The notes: a model not told the origin generated them from the sequence alone. Numbered from the stretch's first letter, positions 37,218 through 47,547 are shown. The stretch is 64,000 nucleotides of DNA from Sphingobacterium humi (GCF_009768885.1 NZ_WSQA01000007.1:151448-215447), one strand, 5' to 3'. Made by a program: numbers and translations.

Positions 37218-38786
37218 TTATTTTTGTCGGAATTGCTCGTAGTTTTTCTCGAACAATCCTTTTAATGCTTTCGCTTGTTTTTCATAGGCTTGCGCATCTG
37301 CCCATAATTCTACAGGATTTAACACTTCTGCAGCTACGCCTTCGCAGTGGGTCGGCATCTGCAATCCGAAGACAGGGTGCTCGCGGTAGGCTTCTTGTCC
37401 TAATTTGCCAGCTAAAGCTTCCCGGATCAAGGTACGGGTGTAAGAAAGCTTAATGCGGTTTCCAACGCCATATGGCCCGGCAACCCATCCGGTATTCACT
37501 AACCAGACTTGAATATCCTCGTGTTCTTGAAGCTTTTTCCCTAACAGATCGGCATAGGTGCTTGGATGTAGGGGAAGAAAGGCCTGACCGAAACAGGCGG
37601 AGAACGTAGCCTGAGGCGTGGTAATTCCTGCTTCCGTTCCGGCAATCTTTGAGGTATAGCCATTGATGAAATAATACATCGCCTGCTCTACACTAAGCTT
37701 GGAGATTGGAGGCAATACGCCGAAGGCATCTGCCGCCAAAAAGAAAATATGCTTAGGCGCTGCACCGCGTCCTTCAGGAACGATATTCTCGATAAACTCC
37801 AAAGGATAGGAAACACGGATATTCTCGGTGATACTTTTATCTTGGTAATCGGGCGTACGCGTGCCGGCTTTGAACTTTACGTTTTCCAAAAGGGCATTAA
37901 ACCGTACAGCTTGGTAGATTTCAGGCTCCGACTCTTCCGTCAACCCAATACACTTGGCATAACATCCGCCTTCAATATTGAATACTTGATCTGCTGTCCA
38001 CACGTGCTCATCATCACCAATTAGCTGTCTGCGTTTATCGGAGGAAAGGGTAGTTTTCCCAGTTCCCGATAATCCGAAATAAAGGGCAGTTTCACCATTC
38101 TCACCACGATTGGCAGAGCAGTGCATCGTTAAATACTGCTTATAGGTTGGTAATAAATAATTTAATACCGTAAAAATACTTTTCTTGATTTCTCCTGTAT
38201 AGCCGGTTCCCGCGATTAATACAATCTTCTTGCTGAAGTTGATGGCCACGAAGTTCTCATTGTTTAAGCCGAATTGGTAAAAATCTTCTACCAAATACTT
38301 CGGCGCAACAAGGATAGACCAATCTGGCTGATCGCTGGCCTTGGCTTCCGGATTATTGATAAAGAGGTTGGAAGCAAAAAGATTATGCGACGCTAAGGTC
38401 GATACCACCCGGATGCTGATTTCCTCCGTTGGCTCGGCACATGCTTTTGCATCTAAGATATAAAGCGATTCTTTGGATAGGTAATCTGCCACCTGATTCC
38501 AAAGGCTTGTAAAGTGCTCCTCAGACATCGGCTGGTTCACCGCATTCCAATTAACTTTATCCGTTGTCTCGGCATCTAAAACAATAAAACGATCTTTCGG
38601 GGAACGACCAGTGAACTTCCCGGTCATGATACATAGTGCTCCGTTATCAGCCAGCTCTCCTTCTTTGTTTTGGATTGCTTCTTCGACTAGGGCTGCTGGT
38701 GGCAACTGATATTGTGAATTATTCTGTAATTCAATCTTCAAATACGTCAAATCTGGAAGATTCGATATAGTTTTATATTGCATCAT
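37218..38786 (-). CDS. pckA: Phosphoenolpyruvate carboxykinase (ATP)
   Basis: 522 residues. The enzyme turns oxaloacetate and ATP into PEP and CO2 for gluconeogenesis, or runs in reverse. Landmarks: GKFTGRSPKDRFIV, the P-loop GLSGTGKTTLS, DDEHVW, FNIEGGCYAKCIGL, the substrate region GYTSKIAGTE and NTGWVAGPYGVGNRIKL. Length is normal for the ATP-dependent family. It stands alone with its own terminator; a -7-like box lies upstream. Confidence 0.97.
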   Translation of the reverse strand: MMQYKTISNLPDLTYLKIELQNNSQYQLPPAALVEEAIQNKEGELADNGALCIMTGKFTGRSPKDRFIVLDAETTDKVNWNAVNQPMSEEHFTSLWNQVADYLSKESLYILDAKACAEPTEEISIRVVSTLASHNLFASNLFINNPEAKASDQPDWSILVAPKYLVEDFYQFGLNNENFVAINFSKKIVLIAGTGYTGEIKKSIFTVLNYLLPTYKQYLTMHCSANRGENGETALYFGLSGTGKTTLSSDKRRQLIGDDEHVWTADQVFNIEGGCYAKCIGLTEESEPEIYQAVRFNALLENVKFKAGTRTPDYQDKSITENIRVSYPLEFIENIVPEGRGAAPKHIFFLAADAFGVLPPISKLSVEQAMYYFINGYTSKIAGTEAGITTPQATFSACFGQAFLPLHPSTYADLLGKKLQEHEDIQVWLVNTGWVAGPYGVGNRIKLSYTRTLIREALAGKLGQEAYREHPVFGLQMPTHCEGVAAEVLNPVELWADAQAYEKQAKALKGLFEKNYEQFRQK

Positions 38787-38816
38787 AATAGGTGTATTTT
38801 ATGCTTATTACGAGGG

Positions 38817-38824
38817 TAAAGGTA
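38817..38824 (-). promoter_or_regulatory. Candidate -7 box of pckA
   Basis: TACCTTTA on the minus strand matches TAnnTTTG except the last base and lies about 30 bases before the pckA start. I could not place a clear -33 element. Confidence 0.35.
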
Positions 38825-38988
38825 CAGGAGATTTTAGCAAGTAATTTAACCACAAATGGCAGATGGTTAACCTATATTGTCCAAATTTTCTAGAATTTTT
38901 ACACAAATAATTAAGAACAGTAAAACAAGCCGAATTCCTATCCATTTCGCTTATATTCGCTTAAGAAATTTTAGCAAATAAGAAACGA

Positions 38989-39369
38989 ATGTTCAAAGAT
39001 ATACTGATTATAGGAATTGGAGGCGCAGCAGGTAGTATCCTCCGTTATACCACCGGGCAATACATCAGTAAAAACTATCCCCATGCCATCCCCTTCGGCA
39101 CCTTAACAGTCAATATCCTGGGTTGCCTTATCATTGGTATCTTAATTGGTATATTCGATCGGCATGCGCTGATCAATCCACAATGGAAACTCTTATTAAT
39201 TACCGGATTCTGCGGAGGCTTTACCACCTTCTCAACCTTCGCTGCTGAAAACTTCCAACTGATGCAGAACAACCAGATCCCTCAGGCCTTCTTATATATT
39301 GCATTGAGTGTCATATTAGGGTTGATGGCTATTTGGGGAGGCTTATTAGTAGCGAAGGCAATAGGCTAA
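38989..39369 (+). CDS. crcB: Fluoride exporter CrcB (Fluc)
   Basis: 126 residues with four membrane helices. Family motifs are GIGGAAGSILRYTTGQYI, FGTLTVNILGCLIIGIL and the pore region TGFCGGFTTFSTFAAEN, which contains the conserved Phe and polar residues. It exports fluoride as a dual-topology dimer. No fluoride riboswitch can be seen in the 200 bases upstream. An 8-bp hairpin, ATAGGCTA / TAGCCTAT (39361-39383), overlaps its stop codon. Confidence 0.93.
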   Translation: MFKDILIIGIGGAAGSILRYTTGQYISKNYPHAIPFGTLTVNILGCLIIGILIGIFDRHALINPQWKLLLITGFCGGFTTFSTFAAENFQLMQNNQIPQAFLYIALSVILGLMAIWGGLLVAKAIG

Positions 39370-40044
39370 TAACCATAGCCTATCGACACACACACATCAG
39401 GAACCACAACAATAGTTTCCTATACACATTAATATTCGTTAGAATAGAAATACAAACCCTTGATTATCCTAATATTACAACAATTATCCGACCTTGTTTT
39501 AGCCAATAATCAGTTCCCTTTTCCTATGGAATCTAGAATGATCTCAAAAAAATAGAATTCTTCCTTCCATTTCTAGCGTCATTAACAAAAACCATAGCGC
39601 AGTGTATTTTTTCAAAAAAACGCCTTTGTAGCCATTTTTATATGGCTTTTAGGCGTACTATCCTAAGTCTAAGATAACCAAGCTATTCCCGAGACCTTAG
39701 GCCAGCCTTTTCATACAAAACTGATTGAAATCGTAATGCCTTTGTGACAAAAGGTTACTAAAACAACTTCTTTTAGAAAAATTTTAACGATAAAAGGTAA
39801 CAGTTTTAAAAAAAATAACACACTTCACCATACTTTCATAAACACCTAATAAGAAGCCACTTATAAAACATCAAAATAAAAATATTTCGTTTAGAATAAA
39901 CAAATTTTTGCACTAACAATCATTTGTTACATAAATAAATGTTAAAAAATGTAAAAGCTTGCTCAAAATTTCAATAGTTTTATTTCCGTGTTAGTCATCT
40001 AGCCCTAGAAAAACAACACAACTTATAAAACTAAAAAACAAACA
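39370..40044. other. Long leader region before the second SusC gene
   Basis: 675 AT-rich bases without an open frame I can support. It contains a nested hairpin: CGCCT (39621-39625) pairs with AGGCG (39651-39655) around AGCCAT / ATGGCT (39630-39647). A possible promoter just before the gene is TTG then, 19 bases on, TATTTCCG near 39980, a weak match. The region may hold an untranslated leader or small RNA that controls the SusC/SusD pair. Confidence 0.4.
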
Positions 40045-43000
40045 ATGAAACAAAGATTACTTAGTATTTTGGTGCTATGTACGCTTTTGGTTGGAGCGTC
40101 CTATGCACAAAATCGCCAAGTGACAGGTAAAGTAACGTCGGCTAACGACGGTTCACCTATTGCAGGCGTATCTGTTACAGTAGTTGGGAGCACTACTGCT
40201 ACACAAACAGATGATGCAGGAAATTACAGTCTTGCTATTTCTTCCACCGATAAAGAGCTATCCTTCTCTTACATCGGTTATGCTTCCCAACGTGTTGCTA
40301 TCGGCAGCCGTTCTTCCATCAATGTTCAATTAGTATCCGATGATGAAACCTTAGACGAAGTAGTGGTTACGGCTTTAGGGATCTCGCGGGAGAAAAAATC
40401 ATTGGGTTATGCTTCACAAGAAGTTAAAGGCGATGTATTAACCGCAGCACGAGGTGGAAACGCCTTACAATCGCTATCTGGAAATGTAGCAGGTGCGGTG
40501 GTAAATGCGCCTTCTTCCAGCTTAGGCGGTTCTACACGTATCGTTTTACGTGGTATAGGATCCTTAACCGGTGAGAACAAACCCTTAATCGTTGTGGATG
40601 GTATCCCGATGGACAACTCTAACTACAACTCTGCGAATGCAGAGCGTGGTGCCGGTGGTCGTGACTACGGGGATGCCGGTTTCGACATCAACCCAGACGA
40701 TATCGAGTCGGTGAACGTGTTGAAAGGTGGTCCTGCGTCGGCATTATACGGTGCCAGAGCTTCTAACGGTGTGGTTTTGATCAAAACTAAAAAAGCAAAA
40801 TTAGGTCGTGATGAAATTATCTTCAACACCGGCGTAGGTTTCGAAAACTTAGGTATCACACCTCAATTACAGAAGTTATATGGTGCAGGTTTTGGTCCTG
40901 ATTTTGCAACGCAAGTGATTGACGGCAAAGAATACAAGCTAGTAAATTACACGGCGGATGAATCTTGGGGTCCAAAATTAGACGGCCAACAAGTTTTACA
41001 CTGGGATGCTTTCGACCCGAATGACACCCAGAACTACATGAAGACCAGAGCCTGGGAATATCCTAAAAACGACTACAAAACCTTCTTCAATACCGGGGTA
41101 GCTTATAACAATGCTATTTCCTTAGCGAAATCATACGAAAACACAGCGGCTAGATTATCATTATCGAATGTTTCGCAATCAGGTATTGTACCTAACACAG
41201 AATTAAAAAGAACAACGGCAGCATTAAGCATTGACAACAAATTCTCAGACAAATTTTCTGCAAGAGGAACCATTAACTATGTTCGCACAAACGGTTTTAA
41301 CCGTCCTGAACAAGGTTATGGTGATGCCTCTATTGGGCAGAAAATGTTCCAATGGGGTCAAACACAGTTAGATTATAGCCGTTTAAAGAATTATAAGACG
41401 ATTAATGGTGAGCAAAAAACCTGGAACCGTACTTCCTGGGATGATGGTACGCCAAAATATTCCGATAACTACTTCTGGATTATCAATGAAAATATTGCGA
41501 CAGACCAGAGAGACCGCTTTTATGGCAACGTAGAATTACGTTATGACATTATGCCGGGATTATATGCGATGACGAATGTATATGGTGATAACTATACCTT
41601 GAAGATTAATGATAGAATAGCCATTGGCTCACAGGCAGAATCCTTTTTCGCTGAGAATATCAGAGAGTTTATGGAAATGAACTACGAAGGTCGCGTGCAT
41701 TACGATAAAAAATGGGATTCTTTCTCTTTAAATGCTTTCGCAGGTATTAACCGTAGAAATACAACCCGATTTGCATCTTCTGCATCTACTTCCGGAGGTT
41801 TAATCGTGCCAGAACTTTACACTACTAATAATAGTGTAAATGCGGCAACATTGAATACCGTACTTTCGAAAAAACGCGTAAACTCCGTATTCGGTAACTT
41901 CTCATTCGGATACCAAGATTTCTTATATGCAGATTTCGGATGGCGTAACGACTGGTCTTCTACCCTTCCAGCTGATAATAATTCCTACTTCTATCCATCG
42001 GTAACCGGATCATTCGTCTTCACCAGATTTGTTGATGCCGATTGGTTAAGCTTTGGTAAGTTACGTGCAGGTTGGTCTCAAGTAGGTAATGACACTGACC
42101 CATACCGCTTAGTGGATGTATATTTAAACAATATTTATACGAATACGGCATACCTAGACAATCCTTACTTCTTGAAAGGCTTATCTAAATTAAACCCGGA
42201 ACTTAGACCGGAGACCAAAAGATCTTACGAATTCGGTTTAGAAACGCAATTATTCAAAAACCGCGTAAGCTTAGACATCACGTACTACAATGAAGAAACA
42301 ACAGACCTAATCATGCCGGTTTCAATCGGTGCAGAAACAGGTTATTCTTCTAAAATATTAAATGCTGGACGTACAGTAAACAAAGGTATCGAAGCCATGT
42401 TAACCTTAGTTCCGGTTCGTAACGATAATTTTGAATGGTCTACATCTTTAAACTTCGCGAGAAATAGAAATAAAGTCGTGGAATTATTCGAAGGTTTACA
42501 ATCATTAACTTTAGGAACTGCTCCATTTAAAGCATCCTTAGTAGCTATGGTTGGTCAGCCTTACGGACAAATCTACGGTTCTGACTTTATCTATGATGAC
42601 CAAGGCAACAAAGTAGTTGGTGCCAACGGTTTATACGTAAGTTCAGATGTGAAGAACCTAGGGTCTATCCTTCCAGATTATAACGCAGGATGGAGAAACA
42701 ACTTCAGCTACAAAAACTTTAATCTAAGTGCCCTTATCGACATTCAAAAAGGCGGTAAATTCTTCTCCGTTTCCCACATGTTCGGTAATTACACCGGGGT
42801 ATTAGAAGCAACTGCTGCAGACGGCGTTCGTGAATCGGGTGTAACGGTAGATGGGGTAACAGGAACAGTAAAAAGAAACCCTGATGGAACCTATACCGTA
42901 ACCAATACCGCTGAAAATACTCGTAACGTAACGGCCGAACAATATTTTGGTCACTACTATGCAGGCCCAACTATTCAAAACGTTTTTGATGCTGACTATG

Positions 43001-43236
43001 TAAAACTTCGTGAAATCACCTTCGGTTATACTCTACCTTCAAGCTTTGTAAATAAACTACGCTTAAAAGGGGCTACTATTTCTGCCTACGGTAGAAACTT
43101 AGCTGCTTGGGGATTAGCCAATAAGAATTTCGACCCTGAAATGGCGACAACAGGTAGTGGTAATATCCAAGGTTTTGAAGGTGGTAACCTTCCAGCTTCC
43201 AAATCGTATGGCTTAAACCTCAAATTACAGTTTTAA
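40045..43236 (+). CDS. SusC/RagA family TonB-linked outer membrane receptor
   Basis: 1063 residues. After a signal peptide (RLLSILVLCTLLVGASYAQ) come a carboxypeptidase-regulatory-like domain (VTGKVTSANDGSPIAGVSVT), a TonB box (ETLDEVVVTALGI), the plug (GNALQSLSGNVAGAVVNAPS, later PLIVVDGIPMDN) and the barrel ending SYGLNLKLQF. There is no STN domain and no sigma/FecR pair nearby, so it is not controlled by cell-surface signalling like the receptor at 7164. It pairs with the SusD encoded 18 bases downstream. The substrate is unknown. Confidence 0.94.
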   Translation: MKQRLLSILVLCTLLVGASYAQNRQVTGKVTSANDGSPIAGVSVTVVGSTTATQTDDAGNYSLAISSTDKELSFSYIGYASQRVAIGSRSSINVQLVSDDETLDEVVVTALGISREKKSLGYASQEVKGDVLTAARGGNALQSLSGNVAGAVVNAPSSSLGGSTRIVLRGIGSLTGENKPLIVVDGIPMDNSNYNSANAERGAGGRDYGDAGFDINPDDIESVNVLKGGPASALYGARASNGVVLIKTKKAKLGRDEIIFNTGVGFENLGITPQLQKLYGAGFGPDFATQVIDGKEYKLVNYTADESWGPKLDGQQVLHWDAFDPNDTQNYMKTRAWEYPKNDYKTFFNTGVAYNNAISLAKSYENTAARLSLSNVSQSGIVPNTELKRTTAALSIDNKFSDKFSARGTINYVRTNGFNRPEQGYGDASIGQKMFQWGQTQLDYSRLKNYKTINGEQKTWNRTSWDDGTPKYSDNYFWIINENIATDQRDRFYGNVELRYDIMPGLYAMTNVYGDNYTLKINDRIAIGSQAESFFAENIREFMEMNYEGRVHYDKKWDSFSLNAFAGINRRNTTRFASSASTSGGLIVPELYTTNNSVNAATLNTVLSKKRVNSVFGNFSFGYQDFLYADFGWRNDWSSTLPADNNSYFYPSVTGSFVFTRFVDADWLSFGKLRAGWSQVGNDTDPYRLVDVYLNNIYTNTAYLDNPYFLKGLSKLNPELRPETKRSYEFGLETQLFKNRVSLDITYYNEETTDLIMPVSIGAETGYSSKILNAGRTVNKGIEAMLTLVPVRNDNFEWSTSLNFARNRNKVVELFEGLQSLTLGTAPFKASLVAMVGQPYGQIYGSDFIYDDQGNKVVGANGLYVSSDVKNLGSILPDYNAGWRNNFSYKNFNLSALIDIQKGGKFFSVSHMFGNYTGVLEATAADGVRESGVTVDGVTGTVKRNPDGTYTVTNTAENTRNVTAEQYFGHYYAGPTIQNVFDADYVKLREITFGYTLPSSFVNKLRLKGATISAYGRNLAAWGLANKNFDPEMATTGSGNIQGFEGGNLPASKSYGLNLKLQF

Positions 43237-43254
43237 CATTTTGTCTCTAATAAC

Positions 43255-44841
43255 ATGAAAAATATAAAATCAATAGTAATAGCTTCTGTATTAGGATTCT
43301 CCTGTATTTCGATGGTATCCTGTACAAAAGACTTAGCAGAAATCAATAAAAACCCCAATTCGCCGGAAATAGTACCGACCAATTTGGTGTTTAACGGAGC
43401 AAACAGACTCTTGTTTGATAATACACGAGACGGATGGTGGATGGCACGGATGTCTATGCCTTGGATGCAGTATTCCGCGCAAAACAACTACGTAGAAGAA
43501 GATAAATATCAATACCGTGATGTGCAAACCAATAATGGCTGGACATTTTTATATCGTATTGCCAATAATTACAAAGATATTATTGAAAAATGCGAAGATC
43601 CAGAATTAGCGAAACAAATGGTTAATTATGGAGATATAGACAATCAAATTGCCATTTCCAGAATTATGCTGGTTTATGTATTTGACAATCTAGTAACCCA
43701 CTTTGGCGATATACCTTATTGGTCATATGGCCAACGTGATAATCCGAATTTCCAAGCTTTGAATGTAGAAGAACATTTGGCACCAGTCTATGCTTCGCAG
43801 GAAGAAATATATGCCGACATGTTGAAGGAATTAAAAGAAGCTGCAGCTCAATTAAACGGTAATTCCGGCTTTGTTGCTGGCGATAATATTTATGACGGAG
43901 CAACAGCAAGTTGGAAAAAATTCGCAAACTCCATGCGCTTACGCATTGCCAACCGTATTAAAAAGGTATACCCTGCGGCTGCAGCTGAAATTCAAAGTGC
44001 CATTGCTGCTGGTGTATTTACTTCAAATGCTGATAACGCCATTCATGCCTCAGGTACTACCAGTGTGGAAGGAAATCCATTATGGAAAACCTATTTTGTA
44101 GGAAGGAGATCTGACTTTTGGGTAAATAAATCATTTATGCAATTATTAAAAGGTGAAACCGGAAATTTCGGATTCGATCATCGCCTTTATAAAATTGCTG
44201 CACCTAAAGGTCTTACGTTCAAACAGTATGATGAAGTAGGCTATACGGATAAAACGGACATGAGTCAGTATCCGGGTATGCCTTATGGCTTACCAACGGT
44301 AGAAGATTACTATACCCAGGAATCGAATGTTAATTATTTCTCTAAAGATATTCTTAACATTAAACGTGGGGAAGTGCTCATGGAATATTCTGAGGTCGCT
44401 TTCATCTTAAGTGAAGTCAATAACTGGTCTCAAAGCGAATACATAAAAGGTGTTCGTGCTAATTTAGAACGGCTAAATGTAGACCCAGCTAACATTGCTA
44501 CATACATCAGCAAATTACCTGCTGCCAATGAGCGCAATGTATTAACCCAAAAATACATCACTTTATTCTTTAATCCAGATGAAGCCTGGAACGAATACCG
44601 TAGAACAGGTTACCCTGACACCCAAATTCTTTTATTACCGGGTGAAACGGGCACAAGACCTCAAAATGGATCTACCTATGTTTTCACACCCCTACAATCA
44701 GGAAACGTTATTGCTAAAGACCTTCCTGCACGTGTGAGATACCCTGTTACGCAACAGACTTTGAATGTGGACAACTGGAAAAAGGCTACTGCTGATATGG
44801 GAGGAGATGAGATTGATAAAAAGCTTTGGTTTGCTAAGTAA
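43255..44841 (+). CDS. SusD/RagB-like (SusD-like_2) outer membrane lipoprotein
   Basis: 528 residues; lipobox SMVSC (Cys23). The early segment INKNPNSPEIVPTNLVFNGA and the helical TPR-like regions (EEIYADMLKELKEAAAQLNG, NSMRLRIANRIKKVYP) fit the SusD-like_2 group that pairs with SusC proteins of this kind. It ends before a strong terminator, so this is a two-gene operon without glycosidases. That argues for a peptide or other non-glycan ligand, but this is only inference. Confidence 0.92.
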   Translation: MKNIKSIVIASVLGFSCISMVSCTKDLAEINKNPNSPEIVPTNLVFNGANRLLFDNTRDGWWMARMSMPWMQYSAQNNYVEEDKYQYRDVQTNNGWTFLYRIANNYKDIIEKCEDPELAKQMVNYGDIDNQIAISRIMLVYVFDNLVTHFGDIPYWSYGQRDNPNFQALNVEEHLAPVYASQEEIYADMLKELKEAAAQLNGNSGFVAGDNIYDGATASWKKFANSMRLRIANRIKKVYPAAAAEIQSAIAAGVFTSNADNAIHASGTTSVEGNPLWKTYFVGRRSDFWVNKSFMQLLKGETGNFGFDHRLYKIAAPKGLTFKQYDEVGYTDKTDMSQYPGMPYGLPTVEDYYTQESNVNYFSKDILNIKRGEVLMEYSEVAFILSEVNNWSQSEYIKGVRANLERLNVDPANIATYISKLPAANERNVLTQKYITLFFNPDEAWNEYRRTGYPDTQILLLPGETGTRPQNGSTYVFTPLQSGNVIAKDLPARVRYPVTQQTLNVDNWKKATADMGGDEIDKKLWFAK

Positions 44842-44858
44842 TCAACCACTCAATGAAG

Positions 44859-44893
44859 AGGGCTGCGCTAATATAGTGCAGCCCTTCTTTTTT
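44859..44893 (+). terminator. Terminator of the SusC/SusD operon
   Basis: The stem GGGCTGCGC (44860-44868) pairs with GTGCAGCCC (44876-44884), one G-T pair, around a 7-base loop, followed by TTCTTTTTT. It lies between convergent genes and may also slow transcription from the other side. Confidence 0.9.
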
Positions 44894-44914
44894 AAAGCAA
44901 ATTTCGAAAGATCT

Positions 44915-45703
44915 TTATTCTTTGATCAGTGCCCGATCCAGGTGCACATAACCTCCATCCACATGAATCAATTGCCCGGTGGTATGGCTCGAACGTTCCG
45001 ACAATAAAAACACCGCCGTATTGGCAATCTCTTCCACCGAAGTCATCCGATTTCCTAAAGGAATACGACTCGTAATCTTCTCCATGGTTTCCTCCGGATT
45101 GTCCAGGGTTTTTATCCAGTTTGCATACTGCGGCGTCATGCTTTCCGATACAATAATCGCATTCACCCGCATGCCATAAGGCAATAAATCTACGGCCCAT
45201 TCGCGTGTTAAGGCATTTCTACCCCCATTTGCCGCCGCATAGCCCGAAGTCCCTCCCTGCCCCGTTTCCGCGGTTTTAGAGGAAATATTCAAGATGCTGC
45301 CCTTCGCCTCAATTAAGGCCGGCAAGCAATACTTGGCCATCAAGAAGTAATGAATCAAACTGTTGTGCAGCGATTGCACAAAGTCTTCATAAGAACCTGA
45401 TAACAGGGAAACCCCATCATTCAAGCCTGCATTATTCACCAAGCCCTCAATCCGGCCATGGGCAGCTAAAACGGCGTTCACTGCAGCCTCACAGGCCTCA
45501 GGCTGATTTAGCTCCGCCTGTACGGCCATCGCCTGGCCCCCCAAGGCTTCCACTTCAGCTTTTACCGCCTCATTATCGGCTTGTTTACGACCAATGATTA
45601 CCGGAATGGCTCCTTCGGCCGCCAAGGCCATCACAATGCCTTTGCCTATACCTTTGGCACCACCGGTAACCAGTATTACTTTATCTTTTAATTGTAAATC
45701 CAT
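44915..45703 (-). CDS. SDR oxidoreductase, probable L-fucose dehydrogenase
   Basis: 262 residues. Cofactor motif GGAKGIGKG near residue 15, NNAGLNDG, and a catalytic region in which the Ser is in ISSKTAETGQGG and YxxxK is replaced by YAAANGGRNAL (Tyr followed by N rather than K four residues on). The stretch SESMTPQYANWI recalls L-fucose dehydrogenases of the non-phosphorylative pathway. It is the last gene of a seven-gene operon that supplies every step of that pathway. The assignment to fucose rather than keto-deoxyfuconate oxidation is inferred by comparison with the other SDR in the operon. Confidence 0.75.
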   Translation of the reverse strand: MDLQLKDKVILVTGGAKGIGKGIVMALAAEGAIPVIIGRKQADNEAVKAEVEALGGQAMAVQAELNQPEACEAAVNAVLAAHGRIEGLVNNAGLNDGVSLLSGSYEDFVQSLHNSLIHYFLMAKYCLPALIEAKGSILNISSKTAETGQGGTSGYAAANGGRNALTREWAVDLLPYGMRVNAIIVSESMTPQYANWIKTLDNPEETMEKITSRIPLGNRMTSVEEIANTAVFLLSERSSHTTGQLIHVDGGYVHLDRALIKE

Positions 45704-45708
45704 TCGTT

Positions 45709-46539
45709 CTAGCTTAGCTTATAAAATTTCACTGCATTATTGCCCCAGAAACCGGCCAATTCATCGGCAGTAAAGTCTTGCAATTTATCCTGCACAATGC
45801 GCATGCTATCTTCATAGGATCCCGCCAGTAAACATACCGGCCAATCGGATCCAAATACCAAGCGCTCTTTGCCAAAGCAGGCGACCACATGGTCTATATA
45901 CTGTGTAAAATGATCCAGTTTCCAATGCTTCCAATCGGCTTCCGTGGCCAATCCCGATAGCTTACAATGCACATTCGGGAAGGCCGCAAGCTCGGTAATA
46001 AAACTGGCCCACTCGTCAAAAGCCTGCGACTTAATCGGCGGCTTCGCGATATGATCCAACATAAAGACCTGCTCGGGGTTTGCTGCAACGCAGTGTAAGG
46101 TGCTGGCATAATGGCGCGGGCGAATCAGCAGATCGTAGGTATAGCCATATTTCGTAAGCGCAGCAATACCGCGCAAGAACGCATCCCGATGGAGGAAATC
46201 TGGATCCTCCTCCCCTTCGATTACATGGCGAAAACCCTTGATCAAAGGAGCTTGCTGATACTTTTCCAACTGTTCTTCGACCGATTCCGATCGCAGATCG
46301 ACCCAGCCAACAATTCCTTTAATCAGCTTATAGGCCGAAGCTAGCTCCAGCAGAAATTCATTCTCCCGCAGCGACTGATCGGCCTGTACGGCCACAACGC
46401 CATCGATCTGATTATCCTTTAAGGTCTGACCGATATCATTGGGTAAAAAATTCCGCTGAATCAGCGCCATTTCTTCACTGATCCAAGCATCCTTAACCGG
46501 CTCATACAGCCAGAAATGTTGGTGGGCATCTATACGCAT
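45709..46539 (-). CDS. Amidohydrolase-family lactonase, probable L-fuconolactonase
   Basis: 276 residues. The metal-dependent amidohydrolase fold starts with MRIDAHQHFWLY and has VQADQSLRENEFLLELA, FMLDHIAKPPIK, NVHCKLSGLATEADW and LVFGSDWPVCLLAGSY. This matches the COG3618 group that opens L-fucono-1,5-lactone, L-rhamnonolactone or similar. It sits between the FAH hydrolase (6 bases upstream) and the SDR gene (5 bases downstream). The pathway position is L-fuconolactone to L-fuconate. Confidence 0.85.
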   Translation of the reverse strand: MRIDAHQHFWLYEPVKDAWISEEMALIQRNFLPNDIGQTLKDNQIDGVVAVQADQSLRENEFLLELASAYKLIKGIVGWVDLRSESVEEQLEKYQQAPLIKGFRHVIEGEEDPDFLHRDAFLRGIAALTKYGYTYDLLIRPRHYASTLHCVAANPEQVFMLDHIAKPPIKSQAFDEWASFITELAAFPNVHCKLSGLATEADWKHWKLDHFTQYIDHVVACFGKERLVFGSDWPVCLLAGSYEDSMRIVQDKLQDFTADELAGFWGNNAVKFYKLS

Positions 46540-46545
46540 GTTGTT

Positions 46546-47403
46546 TTATTTTCCAGAGTAAGCCACTACTTCCTGACGTTGCACGCCTAAGTAATCGGCA
46601 CCTAATTCAATAACATCACCGGCTTGAAGGTAAATTGGCGGATTAAAACCCAAACCAACCCCTGCTGGTGTTCCGGTAGAGATCACATCCCCCGGCAATA
46701 AGGTCATAAATTGCGAAACATAAGAAACCACATGAGCAACCGAGAAAATCAAATTGCTGGTATTCCCGTCCTGGTAAGTTTTACCGTTCACTTTTAACCA
46801 TAACCTTACTTGATTAATATCCGGAATTTCATCCGCAGTCGTCATCACAGGGCCCATTGGCGCGAAGGTATCACAACCTTTTCCTTTATCCCAGGTGCCA
46901 CCGCGCTCCAATTGGTATTCACGTTCCGACACATCGTTATGCAATACATAGCCGGCCACATAGTCCAATGCCTCGGCTTCTTCCACATAGGATGCCTTTT
47001 TACCGATTACAATTCCGAATTCCACTTCCCAATCGGTTTTCATTGAATTTCTAGGAATCACCACCTGATCGTTCGGACCCACTAAGGCCGTAGTCGATTT
47101 CATAAAAATAATAGGCTCTGTTGGAATCTTAGCTCCGGTTTCTTCCGCATGGTCTTTATAATTCAGCCCGATACATACAATTTTTGAAGGGCGGGTAAAA
47201 GGCGCTCCTAAACGAGTGCCGGCAGGCACTTCAATTAATTTTCCCTCATTCGCTTTCACGAATTCCTCTAAGCGAGCCAAGCCATTGTCGGCGAAAAATT
47301 CTTCATTGTAATCGCCACCAAAAGCCGAAACATCGTAGTTCTTCTCTTCGATTTGCACACCGATTTTCTCTTTACCGGCCTCTCCAAAACGGATTAATTT
47401 CAT
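46546..47403 (-). CDS. FAH-family hydrolase, probable 2,4-diketo-3-deoxy-L-fuconate hydrolase
   Basis: 285 residues. Family landmarks: KIVCIGLNYKDHAEETGAKI, PIIFMKSTTALVGPNDQVVI, DWEVEFGIVIGKKASYVEEA, AGYVLHNDVSEREYQLERGG and VISTGTPAGVGLGF. The acidic metal ligands of the fumarylacetoacetate hydrolase fold are in the expected EVEFGIVIG stretch. In the L-fucose pathway such enzymes split the diketo acid into pyruvate and L-lactate. It lies 6 bases before the lactonase gene and about 145 bases after the upstream SDR gene. Confidence 0.88.
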   Translation of the reverse strand: MKLIRFGEAGKEKIGVQIEEKNYDVSAFGGDYNEEFFADNGLARLEEFVKANEGKLIEVPAGTRLGAPFTRPSKIVCIGLNYKDHAEETGAKIPTEPIIFMKSTTALVGPNDQVVIPRNSMKTDWEVEFGIVIGKKASYVEEAEALDYVAGYVLHNDVSEREYQLERGGTWDKGKGCDTFAPMGPVMTTADEIPDINQVRLWLKVNGKTYQDGNTSNLIFSVAHVVSYVSQFMTLLPGDVISTGTPAGVGLGFNPPIYLQAGDVIELGADYLGVQRQEVVAYSGK

Positions 47404-47547
47404 GTTGTTGATTGTTTAATACGAATAGCCGAACAAGCCTATTTACTTGCCTGCCCTCCGTGTTGATTTATAATAGATTTAAGTTTTTCCGCTGCAGCTC
47501 AAGCCCAAAAACGAAGTTTAGCGCCGTTAGCCTTGCGGCAAAACGCT

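Noticed and set aside
38787..38988. Fluoride riboswitch upstream of crcB
   Set aside because: I looked for the conserved fluoride aptamer blocks and pseudoknot and did not find them.
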